The notes beneath the pieces are model-generated. The model made no database searches and was not told the origin of the DNA. It saw nothing but the letters and a program-made list of their open reading frames with translations. A stretch of 64,000 nt of DNA from CALRWV02 sp943371965. GTDB taxonomy: Bacteria; Bacteroidota; JABWAT01. Position 1 is the first letter of the stretch. Each line of letters opens with the position of its first letter. The translations under genes and the position numbers were made by a program. Positions 53,418-62,443 of this stretch are shown here, one piece after another. Location: contig CALRWV020000002.1 of the NCBI GenBank assembly GCA_943371965.1, positions 310,001 to 374,000 of the forward strand, read 5' to 3'.

Positions 53418-55880
53418 TTAAAAATTAAATGAGAGACCAATTTTCACCACTCTGGGTGTATCGTAATTTGAAGGGTTCTTTATCCATTCCTGAGAGTGCT
53501 TTCCAATTCCTGTTGCATCTGGCTGTCCTGTATCCGGGTAAACATCAATCGGGTTTTTCTGATCTGTCAGATTAATAACTTCAATAAATCCGGTGAAAGA
53601 ATAATCATCAAAGAAAAATTTTTTTGAAAATTCTGCATCAATCTGCCAGGTAAAGGGTTTTCTCTCTGAAAAACGGTCTGCCAATCCAATATCACGACCT
53701 GCAGGAGTGTAAGGAAATCCTGAGCTTCCAGTGTAAAGAAGTGATGACCTGAAATTTTCCAGAATTTTAATTCCGAATAAATCCGGACCTTCATCTTTTC
53801 CAACTGAATATCCTAGATATCCATTAAAAACATGAGGTTTATCAAATGAAAGAAAGTACACTTTCTTTGTAACCAGCAATTCTTCGGCAGAAGACGAACT
53901 TCCTTTTGCCTGAGAATAAGTATAAGTAAAGCTGCCGGTCAGATTATTTACTTTAAGCATTTCAATATTGAATTCGATGCCCTTCACGTTTGCATAAGAT
54001 TCATTTTCATATAAATAATAACCAATGGGCCTTCCTGAAAAGAACGGACTGTATAACTTGGTTCCGATCAGACCCAAAATATCTTTGTAATAGGCTGTAA
54101 CATTAAAATTAAAGTAATCATTGAGCTGGTGAATTATTCCCAATTCGTAGGAAGTAGTTCTTTGTGCATCAAGACCCGGAATTCCGAAATGTGGATTTCT
54201 TGATTTCAAAAGTGCTCTGCTGTAATCGCCGGTATTTTCAAAGAAAAATTGGTATTCCGGATTCTGCAGAAATTTACCATAAGCAAATCTGATCATGGTT
54301 TTTTCACTTATAGGGTGTGCAATTGCAATCCGGGGTGATATTTGATATTTGGGTTTGCTGTCTGTTAGCGATGATTGTTCATACGGATCAAGTCTGAGTT
54401 GAGCAGACTGATCGAAATAATCAAGACGAAGTCCAAGATTTATAACAAGCAGATCATATTCAATTTTGTCCTGGAAATAGGCAGATGCTTCAACAGGTTC
54501 ACGGTTATAACTTGTGTAATAAAAGTTGGAAGTTGATTTTGGATTCAACATGTAAGTATAGTCGATTTTGTGTTTCTTGAACTCAAAACCTGCTTTCAGT
54601 TCATTGGTTTTATCAAACTGAAGAAACATATCACCTCTCAGGTTATATGTCGTTGTTCTGTTTTTTTCTATCTGCTGATCATCGAAATCTGAATAGAAAT
54701 CTTCATACCCCTGAGGTGTTGGTATGAGTGAATAAGTGTTCACATATTTCGAAGTGTCTTTATCCAAACCATAAAAATAATTTCTGAAAAAAAGTGATCC
54801 TTTAATATCATAATAGAAGTTTGATGTTGGAGTGTGGGTTACCGCCAAAATATATTGGTTGGATCTTGTTTTGCTGTATCCGCTTCTATCCTGAATATAC
54901 TTGAAATCGTGATCATATCTTTGTCTTTTCTGATTTGAAAAACGTGCTGAAAGTGATGACTTCAATCCCGGAAAAGGTTGGGCTGTTAGTTTAATCAATC
55001 CATTTGATTGCCTGTTATAACCCCACGGCTTATAAGACCCTTCATTGTCGATTGTTCCGTTTGCAAAAAAAGTAAGATCACGCCCCAGAATCGGACCGGA
55101 AAAACGGGCGCTTAAATAATTGTTATCATAATCTGAATATGGACTGACCCCGAATTCCGTAGTTTTAATTTCAGCTCCTCCCGAATACTCTGCCCCACCT
55201 TCTTTGGTTACTACATTCACAATTCCACTCATTGCATTTCCATATTCTGCATTGAATGTCCCGGTTAAAAATTTTAGTTCTTCAATTGCATCTGTACCAA
55301 TATTTGTTTCATTTCCGCCTGTTACCGGATCTGAAACATAAATTCCATCCACCAAATAAGCGACTTCATTTCCCCTTCCTCCTCTAACATTCAAACCGTC
55401 GCCATTTTTTACAACTCCAGCCTGAAGTTTCAGAACATCAGTAAAATTCTGAACCGGTAATGCGTCAATTCTTGCTGATGAGATTGAAGTTTGTGTTCCC
55501 GTTGCATCTTTTTGAATAATGCTCCTCTGTGCAACAACTTCAATTCCTTCCATTGTGATGACACTTTCATCAAGTTTCACATCTGTTTTGGTGGTTTGGT
55601 CTGTACTGATTACCACATTTTTAATAACTGAAGTCTGGTAACCGATGTAACTGGCTCTCAACCTGTAACTTCCCGGCGGAATATTGATAATAAGATAATT
55701 GCCATCAACATCTGTAGGTACAGCAAAAGATGTTCCTTCCAAAAAAATATTAACACCAATCAGCGGTTCTCCAGTGTTCTGATCTGTAACCTTTCCAGTC
55801 AGTTTACCGGTTGTTCCTGCAAAAATCCGCATAAATGACAGAGTAATAATCAAATAGGAAATCAGTCTTTTCGTTGTCAT
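53418..55880 (-). CDS. TonB-dependent outer membrane receptor with CarboxypepD-like N-domain
   Basis: 820 residues. Signal peptide, then a carboxypeptidase-regulatory-like beta sandwich (about 25-105: GKLTGKVTDQNTGEPLIGVN), the plug (about 115-230: LNVRGGRGNEVAYLVDGI and FNAEYGNAMSGIVNVVTKEGG) and a barrel to VVKIGLSFNF. AGGAG precedes the ATG. It is shorter than full SusC transporters, and no SusD-like partner is next to it. It lies directly after the RpiR-family regulator gene and before two exported proteins, so its ligand is probably the substrate of this locus. Confidence 0.88.
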   Translation of the reverse strand: MTTKRLISYLIITLSFMRIFAGTTGKLTGKVTDQNTGEPLIGVNIFLEGTSFAVPTDVDGNYLIINIPPGSYRLRASYIGYQTSVIKNVVISTDQTTKTDVKLDESVITMEGIEVVAQRSIIQKDATGTQTSISSARIDALPVQNFTDVLKLQAGVVKNGDGLNVRGGRGNEVAYLVDGIYVSDPVTGGNETNIGTDAIEELKFLTGTFNAEYGNAMSGIVNVVTKEGGAEYSGGAEIKTTEFGVSPYSDYDNNYLSARFSGPILGRDLTFFANGTIDNEGSYKPWGYNRQSNGLIKLTAQPFPGLKSSLSARFSNQKRQRYDHDFKYIQDRSGYSKTRSNQYILAVTHTPTSNFYYDIKGSLFFRNYFYGLDKDTSKYVNTYSLIPTPQGYEDFYSDFDDQQIEKNRTTTYNLRGDMFLQFDKTNELKAGFEFKKHKIDYTYMLNPKSTSNFYYTSYNREPVEASAYFQDKIEYDLLVINLGLRLDYFDQSAQLRLDPYEQSSLTDSKPKYQISPRIAIAHPISEKTMIRFAYGKFLQNPEYQFFFENTGDYSRALLKSRNPHFGIPGLDAQRTTSYELGIIHQLNDYFNFNVTAYYKDILGLIGTKLYSPFFSGRPIGYYLYENESYANVKGIEFNIEMLKVNNLTGSFTYTYSQAKGSSSSAEELLVTKKVYFLSFDKPHVFNGYLGYSVGKDEGPDLFGIKILENFRSSLLYTGSSGFPYTPAGRDIGLADRFSERKPFTWQIDAEFSKKFFFDDYSFTGFIEVINLTDQKNPIDVYPDTGQPDATGIGKHSQEWIKNPSNYDTPRVVKIGLSFNF

Positions 55881-55895
55881 TAAATTCTCCTGAAA

Positions 55896-56756
55896 TCACT
55901 TTTTGTGATGGTAAAAATGTCCTGTTTTTTCGAGATAGTCATTCATGGTTTGGGCGTGTTTCATTGCGTCATTTTTATTTTGAACTGCTACTTCCGTTGC
56001 AAGTGCATTAATGATAACCGATACCGAAGCAATGGAATTTGTGAACAGCATATTTTCACTTTTTACCGAGAGGACTACATCGGAAAATTCCGAAATCGGA
56101 GCGGTAAGTTTATTGCTGATTGAAATGACTTTTATTTTATTTTTTGAAGCTTCACGGGCAAGATCAATACTTTCTGCGGAGTAGGGCGGAAATGAAAAAA
56201 CGATGACCGCATCATTTGGCGACATCAAATTCAGTTGCTCCATAAAAGCCTGCTGATCATGCCTTAAAGCAATTGATTTGATTGAAACCTGCGACAGTGT
56301 ATAGGCAAGAATCTGTGAGAGCAGATGTGAAATACCCATACCGCAGGTAAAAACCATATTTGAATTTTTTATTATTTTGATTACTTCAAAAAATGTTTTT
56401 TTGTCGATCTGGTTGATGGTTTCGTTGATGTTGTCAACATCCTGTTTTGCAACCTGAAACAAGGTTGACATGGTATCATCCGCTTTTAGCGGAAGCTGGG
56501 TCAAATTCAGATATTCAGAATTGACAGCTTCATTCAGTTTATCCCTGAAATCAAAAAAACCATCAAATCCTATCTGCTGGGCAAACCTGACAACTGTTGC
56601 TTTACTTGCACCGGCTTTCAGTCCAATATCGGTAACGGAAAGAAACGCGGCTTCACGCATATTCTCAAGCAGATAATCAGCCACTTTTTTCTGATTTTGA
56701 GTCAGTTCAGGATATGAATCGGCAATAAGTTTTTTGAAATCTTTGTTTTGAGGCAT
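55896..56756 (-). CDS. MurR/RpiR family transcriptional regulator
   Basis: 286 residues from the ATG at 56756; a TTG 24 bases upstream is possible. Residues 1-80 are an RpiR helix-turn-helix (LTQNQKKVADYLLEN, SVTDIGLKAGASKATVVRFAQQIGF). Residues about 115-260 are a SIS domain (VFTCGMGISHLLSQILAYTL, VFSFPPYSAESIDLAREA) that binds phosphosugars or related ligands. It is the first gene of the reverse run into the TonB receptor, 15 bases apart, so it likely controls this locus. The palindromes at 61513 and 61148 have the general TGAAA..TTTCA form of known RpiR-type sites. Confidence 0.88.
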   Translation of the reverse strand: MPQNKDFKKLIADSYPELTQNQKKVADYLLENMREAAFLSVTDIGLKAGASKATVVRFAQQIGFDGFFDFRDKLNEAVNSEYLNLTQLPLKADDTMSTLFQVAKQDVDNINETINQIDKKTFFEVIKIIKNSNMVFTCGMGISHLLSQILAYTLSQVSIKSIALRHDQQAFMEQLNLMSPNDAVIVFSFPPYSAESIDLAREASKNKIKVISISNKLTAPISEFSDVVLSVKSENMLFTNSIASVSVIINALATEVAVQNKNDAMKHAQTMNDYLEKTGHFYHHKK

Positions 56757-56785
56757 AAAATTGTTTGCGATAACGGACAATGAAG

Positions 56786-56817
56786 AAACTGCTCCAGAAT
56801 GTTTTCTGAAGCAGTTT
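56786..56817 (-). terminator. Terminator after the repeat protein gene
   Basis: AAACTGCTCCAGAA (56786-56799) pairs with TTCTGAAGCAGTTT (56804-56817) with one mismatch and a four-base loop. It separates the upstream repeat protein gene from the RpiR regulator gene, which begins only 29 bases further on. Confidence 0.7.
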
Positions 56818-56830
56818 TGAGATGGTACTT

Positions 56831-58777
56831 TTATTTGATCAGAATCATTGATTTGGTTTGACTGAATGAACCAACCTGCAGACGGTATAAATACATTCCG
56901 CTTGAAAGATTGGAACCGTCAAACCTGACAATATGATTTTGTGCAGGTAAATTTCCGTTAACAAGAGTTTTCACTTCCTGTCCCAAAAGATTAAAAATTT
57001 TCAGGGAAACAAATCCTGGCTGATTCAAAGCAAATTGAATGTTGGTTGATGGATTGAACGGGTTCGGATAATTCTGGTCAAGGAAGATGCTGTTTGCCAG
57101 AGTTGAGTTTTCTTTAACTCCGGTTATGGAAGCATATTTGGCTTTTGCATCTGCCAGAATTGTTGAAACTTCACTTTCTTCGGTTGTGTATGCAACTGCG
57201 ACTGTAAATGAATATGACTCACCCGGTTCAATATTGTGCGTTCCAACATTATAAGCAAAGCATGATCCGTTTTCATTTAAAACTTCAACATTCGTATCAA
57301 ATGCATTGTGATTCAGCATTGCATAACGGATTGAATCTCCTGCATCCACATCAGCACCAGTTGGACCGGTGTAATCATTCCAATCCATTGAACGGACTGA
57401 TGATGGATCACCGCTAACGATACCAAGAGCTGTAAATTGTGCATTGTCTTTTGCAAATGAATAAACTGCTTTTGATGCTTCATCAAATTTCAGGATATTG
57501 TTGTTGTATGTGTTGTTTGGCTTTGATGCTCCGAACAATCCAACTGCCAAATTAATCGGTGAATCACCGTCATTTCTGATAACGTATCTGCTGAACACAT
57601 ATGGATCATCTGTAAATCCATATACAGTTTGTTTTACAGTAATATCCGGAGGATAATTTCCGTAGGAGTTGTCATATTCTGTATGCAATCCAAAATCAGC
57701 TCCGTTGTATTTTACCTTCATCACTTTTGAAATTTCTTCAGAATCTTCGTTGTAATCAAAAACTTCATCTTTTGCAGTTCCTGCCCAAAGGCTGATTCTG
57801 TCCATTTGTCGTTGTTCAAGTGCTTTGGTAGCTCCCGGTTTTGTAACTTTCATTGAACCGTAACGATCCAGATAAACAGCTATTCCACCAGTTCTTAATG
57901 TATCGCTGTTGATTTGGGTTGTAGCTCTCAAAGCATCATATTTGGTTTGGGCATCACCCAGGATGGTTGCAACTTCACTTTCTTCTGTTGTGTAGGCAAT
58001 GGCAACTGTGAAAATTATTGAATCACCGGGAGCAATATAACCGGGTCCAACATTATAAGCGAAACACGATCCGTTTCCGTTAAGAACTTCAACATTGTTG
58101 TCAAACCCTTCATGTGTCAGCATTGCATATCGGATTGAATCACCTGCATCAACATCAGCGCCTGTTGGTCCGGTATAATCATTCCAGTCCATTGAACGGA
58201 CTGAATATGGAGAACCGCTTACCAATCCGACAGCTGTGTATTGTGCATTGTCTTTTGCAAACGAATAAACTGCCCCTGAAGCTTCATTGAATTTCAAAAC
58301 ATTGTTGTCATAGGTGTTATTGGGTTTAGAAGCGCCGAAAAGACCCAGTGAAAGGTTAATTACATTTGAACCGTCATTAACAATTACATAGCGGGAAAAC
58401 ACAAAAGGATCATCTGTATAACCGTAAACGGATTGTTTTACTGTAATATCAGGAGGTACATTGTTGAAGGAATTGTCATATTCGGTATAAAGCCCGAAAT
58501 CTGAATTTCTGTATTTTCTGTTGATTACTTTCGTTACTGCTTCTGCATCTTCATTGTAATCGAAAACCTCTGTTTTGCTGGTTCCAGCCCAAATGCTGAT
58601 TCTGTCCATCTGGCGCTGTTCAGCAGCTTTATTGGCACCCGGCTTTGTTACTTTCAACGAACCGTACCGGTCAAGGTAAACAGCTATTCCACCTGTTCTT
58701 AAAGTATCAGAATTTATCTGGGCAAACAGCGAAGCTGAAATTATCATCAGCCCAAGCATCGTTATCATTCTTTTCAT
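56831..58777 (-). CDS. Secreted two-repeat protein with T9SS sorting domain
   Basis: 648 residues from ATG 58777, preceded by AAAGGAG; the longer frame to 58837 lacks a site. Signal peptide MKRMITMLGLMIISASLFAQ, then two tandem copies of a 268-residue unit (residues 21-288 and 289-556) that agree over most positions (for example SMDWNDYTGPTGADVDAG and YTTEESEV in both). The C-terminal 70 residues (NYPNPFNPSTNIQF, then SGMYLYRLQVG) are a type IX sorting signal. No known family; the size and doubling suggest a surface binding protein. It lies 31 bases after the YfcC carrier gene. Confidence 0.8.
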   Translation of the reverse strand: MKRMITMLGLMIISASLFAQINSDTLRTGGIAVYLDRYGSLKVTKPGANKAAEQRQMDRISIWAGTSKTEVFDYNEDAEAVTKVINRKYRNSDFGLYTEYDNSFNNVPPDITVKQSVYGYTDDPFVFSRYVIVNDGSNVINLSLGLFGASKPNNTYDNNVLKFNEASGAVYSFAKDNAQYTAVGLVSGSPYSVRSMDWNDYTGPTGADVDAGDSIRYAMLTHEGFDNNVEVLNGNGSCFAYNVGPGYIAPGDSIIFTVAIAYTTEESEVATILGDAQTKYDALRATTQINSDTLRTGGIAVYLDRYGSMKVTKPGATKALEQRQMDRISLWAGTAKDEVFDYNEDSEEISKVMKVKYNGADFGLHTEYDNSYGNYPPDITVKQTVYGFTDDPYVFSRYVIRNDGDSPINLAVGLFGASKPNNTYNNNILKFDEASKAVYSFAKDNAQFTALGIVSGDPSSVRSMDWNDYTGPTGADVDAGDSIRYAMLNHNAFDTNVEVLNENGSCFAYNVGTHNIEPGESYSFTVAVAYTTEESEVSTILADAKAKYASITGVKENSTLANSIFLDQNYPNPFNPSTNIQFALNQPGFVSLKIFNLLGQEVKTLVNGNLPAQNHIVRFDGSNLSSGMYLYRLQVGSFSQTKSMILIK

Positions 58778-58808
58778 ATTTGACTCCTTTGTATGTGTTA
58801 ATTGAAAA

Positions 58809-60200
58809 TCAGTGAGGTCCCCAGAAGAAAAAAACAACTGGTGGAATCAGTAAAACCATTGCTGTCAGTGTCAGCAGAATAAAAAGTGGAAGCATCCATC
58901 GGAACCATTTGTCATAAGGAATTTTTGCAATTGCAAGAACACCCATGGTTACACCGCTGGTCGGGATAATCATATTCGAAAGTCCATCGCCAAACTGAAA
59001 GGCAAGAACTGCTGTCTGTCTGGTGATACCTAACAAGTCGCTGAGAGGTGACATGATCGGCATGGTCAATGCGGCCTGACCCGAACCGGAAGGAACGAAA
59101 AAGTTAATAAAGCTCTGAACAAGAAACATGACCTGCACTGATACCGCCGGATGAAATCCTTCAGCAGCATTTGCGACGTGAAAAAGAATGGTATCTATAA
59201 TTTTTCCTTCAGTTGCAATGATCAATACACCCTTTGAGAGCCCGACAACCAGTGCTGCAGTTATCATGTCCTTTGCACCTTCTTTGAATGAGGTTACTGT
59301 TTCGTCAAGGGTTAGTTTTGCCAATATTGCGGATACAATGCCCAAAGCGATGAACAGAGCAGCTATCTCATTAATATACCAGTCATATGCCTGAACACCA
59401 TAAACAAGGAAAATGACTGAAAAAAACAGAAGTCCAAGAATCAGTTTTCTTACTGATGTCAATTCAGAATGACCTTCTTTTAAATGGTCTTCCTTTTCAC
59501 GTTGCTGATCTATTTCATAAACCGGGCTGAAAGTTGGATTTTTAAAAACATTATTTGCATATATCATAACAAAAACGATTGCAACCAGAGTTAAAACCGC
59601 CCAAACCGCAACTCTGTACTCGATTCCGGAAAAAGGAGGCAATTCAGCAATTCCCTGCGCAATTCCAATAGTAAACGGATTTGTGATGGCACCTGCAAAA
59701 CCTGCACCCGCACCGATGAAAGGAATAGCAACTCCAGTTATTGAATCATATCCCAATGATCTTGCCAATGGAATCGAAATCAGAATAAAGACCAGAACCT
59801 CTTCACTCATTCCAAAAGTTGCCCCGCACAACGAAAAGATGACCATCAGAAAAGGAATGATCCATGTTCTGTATTTTGGATTATTGACACTGAAACTGAT
59901 TATTCTTTCGAGTCCTGAATTAATTGCACCGGTTCTGTTGATAATTGAAAAGGCACCGCCAACAAGAAAAATAAATCCTATTATCTGTGATGCTGAAACA
60001 AACCCCTTAATTGGAGCCATCAGAAAAGCACCGATTCCCTGTTCAGATGATTCAGATTCCTGATACGAACCAGGTATAACAACCATTCTTCCATTCAACT
60101 CTTTTCTTGCATATTCGCCTGATGGAATAATCCAGGTTAATCCTGCAAAGAGAAAGAGTATAACAAGCACAATAACAAGTGTATCTGGTACTTTTTTCAT
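58809..60200 (-). CDS. YfcC-family inner membrane carrier
   Basis: 463 residues, about 12 hydrophobic helices. GAGFAGAITNPFTIGIAQG and FFVPSGSGQAALTMPIMSPLSDLLG are the paired hairpin-type motifs of the YfcC/DcuC-like (ion transporter superfamily) carriers. Substrates of YfcC proteins are poorly known; relatives carry C4-dicarboxylates, basic amino acids or peptides. It starts 1 base after the S51 peptidase stop and is followed by the repeat protein gene. The neighbourhood suggests uptake of aspartyl or arginyl products. Confidence 0.83.
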   Translation of the reverse strand: MKKVPDTLVIVLVILFLFAGLTWIIPSGEYARKELNGRMVVIPGSYQESESSEQGIGAFLMAPIKGFVSASQIIGFIFLVGGAFSIINRTGAINSGLERIISFSVNNPKYRTWIIPFLMVIFSLCGATFGMSEEVLVFILISIPLARSLGYDSITGVAIPFIGAGAGFAGAITNPFTIGIAQGIAELPPFSGIEYRVAVWAVLTLVAIVFVMIYANNVFKNPTFSPVYEIDQQREKEDHLKEGHSELTSVRKLILGLLFFSVIFLVYGVQAYDWYINEIAALFIALGIVSAILAKLTLDETVTSFKEGAKDMITAALVVGLSKGVLIIATEGKIIDTILFHVANAAEGFHPAVSVQVMFLVQSFINFFVPSGSGQAALTMPIMSPLSDLLGITRQTAVLAFQFGDGLSNMIIPTSGVTMGVLAIAKIPYDKWFRWMLPLFILLTLTAMVLLIPPVVFFFWGPH

Positions 60201-60201
60201 T

Positions 60202-61032
60202 TTATTTTAAATTAAATTTTTGACCGGGAAGGAAAACATCAAGTTGTATTTTTTCTGCACCCAACAATCCGGATTCTGTTTTTGTAACTTTGTTTTTGTT
60301 TCTGAGAACCAGTATTTGTGATGACCCAACTACTTCCCCTTTGTTTCCCTTTACCAGCAGTGCAGTTGATTCATCTATTCCAATGCAAATTTTTTCCGGG
60401 TTTTCAAGAAGGACACTAATCAGTCTGTTGAGGCGTTTTCTCTTTACAAAATGCTGATCAACAATAATTCCTTCATCCAAAAGACCGAGACCTTGTGTAA
60501 CTTCCACATTTCCCGCTTCGATGGTTTTGAAAGGGCTGTCACTTTCCGGTTGTTTCAGTTCATTTCCAGTAATCATCTTTTTGCTCATTACGGCAGCACC
60601 GGCACTCGTACCAGCAATCATTCCACCTTTGGCAAATGCTTTTTTAATTGCAGTTTCAATTGGCGTGTTCAAAACTTCTTTCATGAATCTTGCCTGATCA
60701 CCACCCGAAATGAAAATCAGTTTTGCTTTTGAAAGCGAATCCAATGCACTTGATCTTTTCAGTGAGTTGGAATCAAAACCAACACCGCGTTTATATCCCA
60801 TGGCTTCGTACTGATCGCTTGAAAAAATAACTGCTGAATCTGGTTCAGAACTTGCCATTGGAAGAATGACAACATAATCTGATTTGGTAATTCCGGCTTC
60901 ATCAAACATTCTTTGAGTTAATGAATTCGGACGGTCACCGCCACCAATAATAAAAAGTTTTCCCTGTGCCTGAATTTCAAGCCCGACAATCACAACAGAA
61001 AAAAGAGTGAGAATAATTTTTATTCGTTTCAA
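60202..61032 (-). CDS. Cyanophycinase-like S51 peptidase, exported
   Basis: 276 residues with signal peptide ending QAQ at 21-23, so periplasmic or secreted. All S51 cyanophycinase hallmarks are visible: GGGDR (30-34), GGDQ (110-113), nucleophile Ser143 in GTSAGAAV, DQHF (192-195) followed by RKRLNRL, and GIDESTAL with Glu221. Cyanophycinases cut poly-Asp-Arg to beta-Asp-Arg dipeptides. It begins the reverse operon S51, YfcC, repeat protein, divergent from a beta-aspartyl peptidase gene. A peptide-specific relative (dipeptidase E) lacks the DQHF block, so cyanophycinase-type is the better match. Confidence 0.88.
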   Translation of the reverse strand: MKRIKIILTLFSVVIVGLEIQAQGKLFIIGGGDRPNSLTQRMFDEAGITKSDYVVILPMASSEPDSAVIFSSDQYEAMGYKRGVGFDSNSLKRSSALDSLSKAKLIFISGGDQARFMKEVLNTPIETAIKKAFAKGGMIAGTSAGAAVMSKKMITGNELKQPESDSPFKTIEAGNVEVTQGLGLLDEGIIVDQHFVKRKRLNRLISVLLENPEKICIGIDESTALLVKGNKGEVVGSSQILVLRNKNKVTKTESGLLGAEKIQLDVFLPGQKFNLK

Positions 61033-61059
61033 GCGTTGGCCTATTGGGTTAAATAATAA

Positions 61060-61076
61060 TGAGAAATTATGTTTCA
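61060..61076. promoter_or_regulatory. Operator-like site near the S51 operon start
   Basis: TGAGAAATTATGTTTCA, 27 bases before the S51 start codon. Read on the other strand it is TGAAACATAATTTCTCA, closely similar to the site at 61148. Confidence 0.4.
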
Positions 61077-61147
61077 GCCTAAGTAAGTATTGTAATTTTT
61101 GTTACAGGCAATTATGAAAAATATATTTTCAGAAGTCAAGCAAATCC

Positions 61148-61163
61148 TGAAACTTTTTTCTCA
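61148..61163. promoter_or_regulatory. Operator-like site, middle
   Basis: TGAAACTTTTTTCTCA. One arm is the TGAAAC half-site shared with 61513; the other (TTCTCA) matches the second arm of the site at 61060 read in reverse. Confidence 0.4.
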
Positions 61164-61512
61164 TAAACACATGATCAAATTATAATCAAATACTCTATAT
61201 GATTATTAAACAATACCTTACATCAATATATTAATTTTAATCAGGTGGGTTTTAACTTTTAATATGGAAGCGTTTTTGTCAAAATATTATTCTTTTTGCT
61301 AGAGATTGAGAAAATATTTTCATTAAGGTTTTTAATTTTTAGCAGGTGAAAATGAAAGAATTATGAAACTAAATAAATAATAATTGCTCTTTAACTTCAC
61401 CGTGAATTAAAACAATGATATTCCATAACTGGTTAAATATCATGTATATAGATTTTATCTTATTTAAATTCATTAAAATGTCTTGATATTTATTTTTCAT
61501 CGGAATATATTT

Positions 61513-61530
61513 ATGAAACATTTGTTTCAT
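61513..61530. promoter_or_regulatory. Perfect 18-base palindrome upstream of the beta-aspartyl peptidase gene
   Basis: ATGAAACA-TT-TGTTTCAT, exact inverted repeat, 36 bases before the chosen start codon. A short frame begins at this ATG but is judged non-coding. The TGAAA..TTTCA form suits an RpiR-family regulator, and one is encoded at 55896. Confidence 0.6.
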
Positions 61531-61566
61531 AATCGCAAACAGTTAAAACCTGGTATGAGGGAAAAA

Positions 61567-62421
61567 ATGGCAAAACCTGCGCTTATTATTCATGGTGGTT
61601 TTTTTACTGAACTTACCACCAATCTTGAAACCAAAACAGCAAAACAGAATGCGCTGAAATCTGTTGTTCAGAAAAGTTATGAATTCCTTCAAAACCATTC
61701 TGCACTGGAAACAGTTGTTTTTGCAACATCACTGCTTGAAGATAATGAGCTGTTCAATGCAGGAACCGGATCTCAAATTCAAAGCGATGGCGTAATTAGG
61801 ATGAGTGCTGCTCTGATGGATGGGAAAAACCAGAAATTTTCGGGTGTCATGAATATCAAAAATGTAAAAAATCCGATTCAGGTTGCAGAAAAATTACTTG
61901 AAGAGGAAGACCGTGTTTTGGCTGATGAAGGTGCCAATCTATTTGCATTTGAACACAATTTCAAATACCATAATCCTCAAACTGAAATCCGGTACCGTGA
62001 ATATTTGGAGAAAAAAAGTTCTCTCGTCAGCACGGGAACTGTTGGATGTGTTGCTCTTGATTCCAATGGAAATTTGGCAGCGGCAACTTCAACAGGTGGA
62101 AAAGGTTTTGAGCTGGTTGGAAGAGTAAGTGACTCTGCAACTGTTGCAGGAACCTTTTGCACAGATATTGCAGGAGTTTCATGTACTGGTGTTGGAGAAG
62201 ATATTATTAACGGAGCAGTTGCGGCGAAAATAGTAATCCGCGTTACTGATGGAATGTCACTGAAAGAGTCAGTTGAAAAAACGTTTGATGAACTCAAAAA
62301 ATTTGACGGATTCGCTGGAGTCATTTGCCTGGATGTTTATGGCAACATTTATTTTGCGGACTCACATCCTTATATGGTTTATGCTTATCAAAATCACGAA
62401 AAGATTGACGTGTTCAAATAA
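61567..62421 (+). CDS. Isoaspartyl (beta-aspartyl) peptidase / Thr-type asparaginase
   Basis: 284 residues from ATG 61567, chosen because GAGGG lies 6 bases upstream and because it begins MAKPALIIHGG, like other members; longer frames cross the palindrome. An Ntn-hydrolase precursor: cleavage before Thr158 in STG-TVGCVALD frees the catalytic Thr. FNAGTGSQ and TSTGG are conserved blocks. Such enzymes cut beta-Asp-X dipeptides and some hydrolyse beta-Asp-Arg from cyanophycin. No signal peptide, so cytoplasmic. It is divergent from the S51 operon across a shared 534-base control region. Confidence 0.88.
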   Translation: MAKPALIIHGGFFTELTTNLETKTAKQNALKSVVQKSYEFLQNHSALETVVFATSLLEDNELFNAGTGSQIQSDGVIRMSAALMDGKNQKFSGVMNIKNVKNPIQVAEKLLEEEDRVLADEGANLFAFEHNFKYHNPQTEIRYREYLEKKSSLVSTGTVGCVALDSNGNLAAATSTGGKGFELVGRVSDSATVAGTFCTDIAGVSCTGVGEDIINGAVAAKIVIRVTDGMSLKESVEKTFDELKKFDGFAGVICLDVYGNIYFADSHPYMVYAYQNHEKIDVFK

Positions 62422-62443
62422 CTGAAATCAGTATCGGAAATAC

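Larger units (their letters stand above)
61033..61566. promoter_or_regulatory. Divergent control region of the S51 operon and beta-aspartyl peptidase gene
   Basis: 534 bases, strongly AT-rich, without a credible gene. It holds three palindrome-like sites listed separately (61060, 61148, 61513), which share TGAAAC or GTTTCA half-sites. No perfect TAnnTTTG box was found. It is long for this window, as expected for a regulated divergent promoter pair. Confidence 0.5.

Noticed and set aside
53418..55880. SusC/SusD-type glycan locus
   Set aside because: The receptor lacks an adjacent SusD-like gene and there is no glycoside hydrolase in the window.
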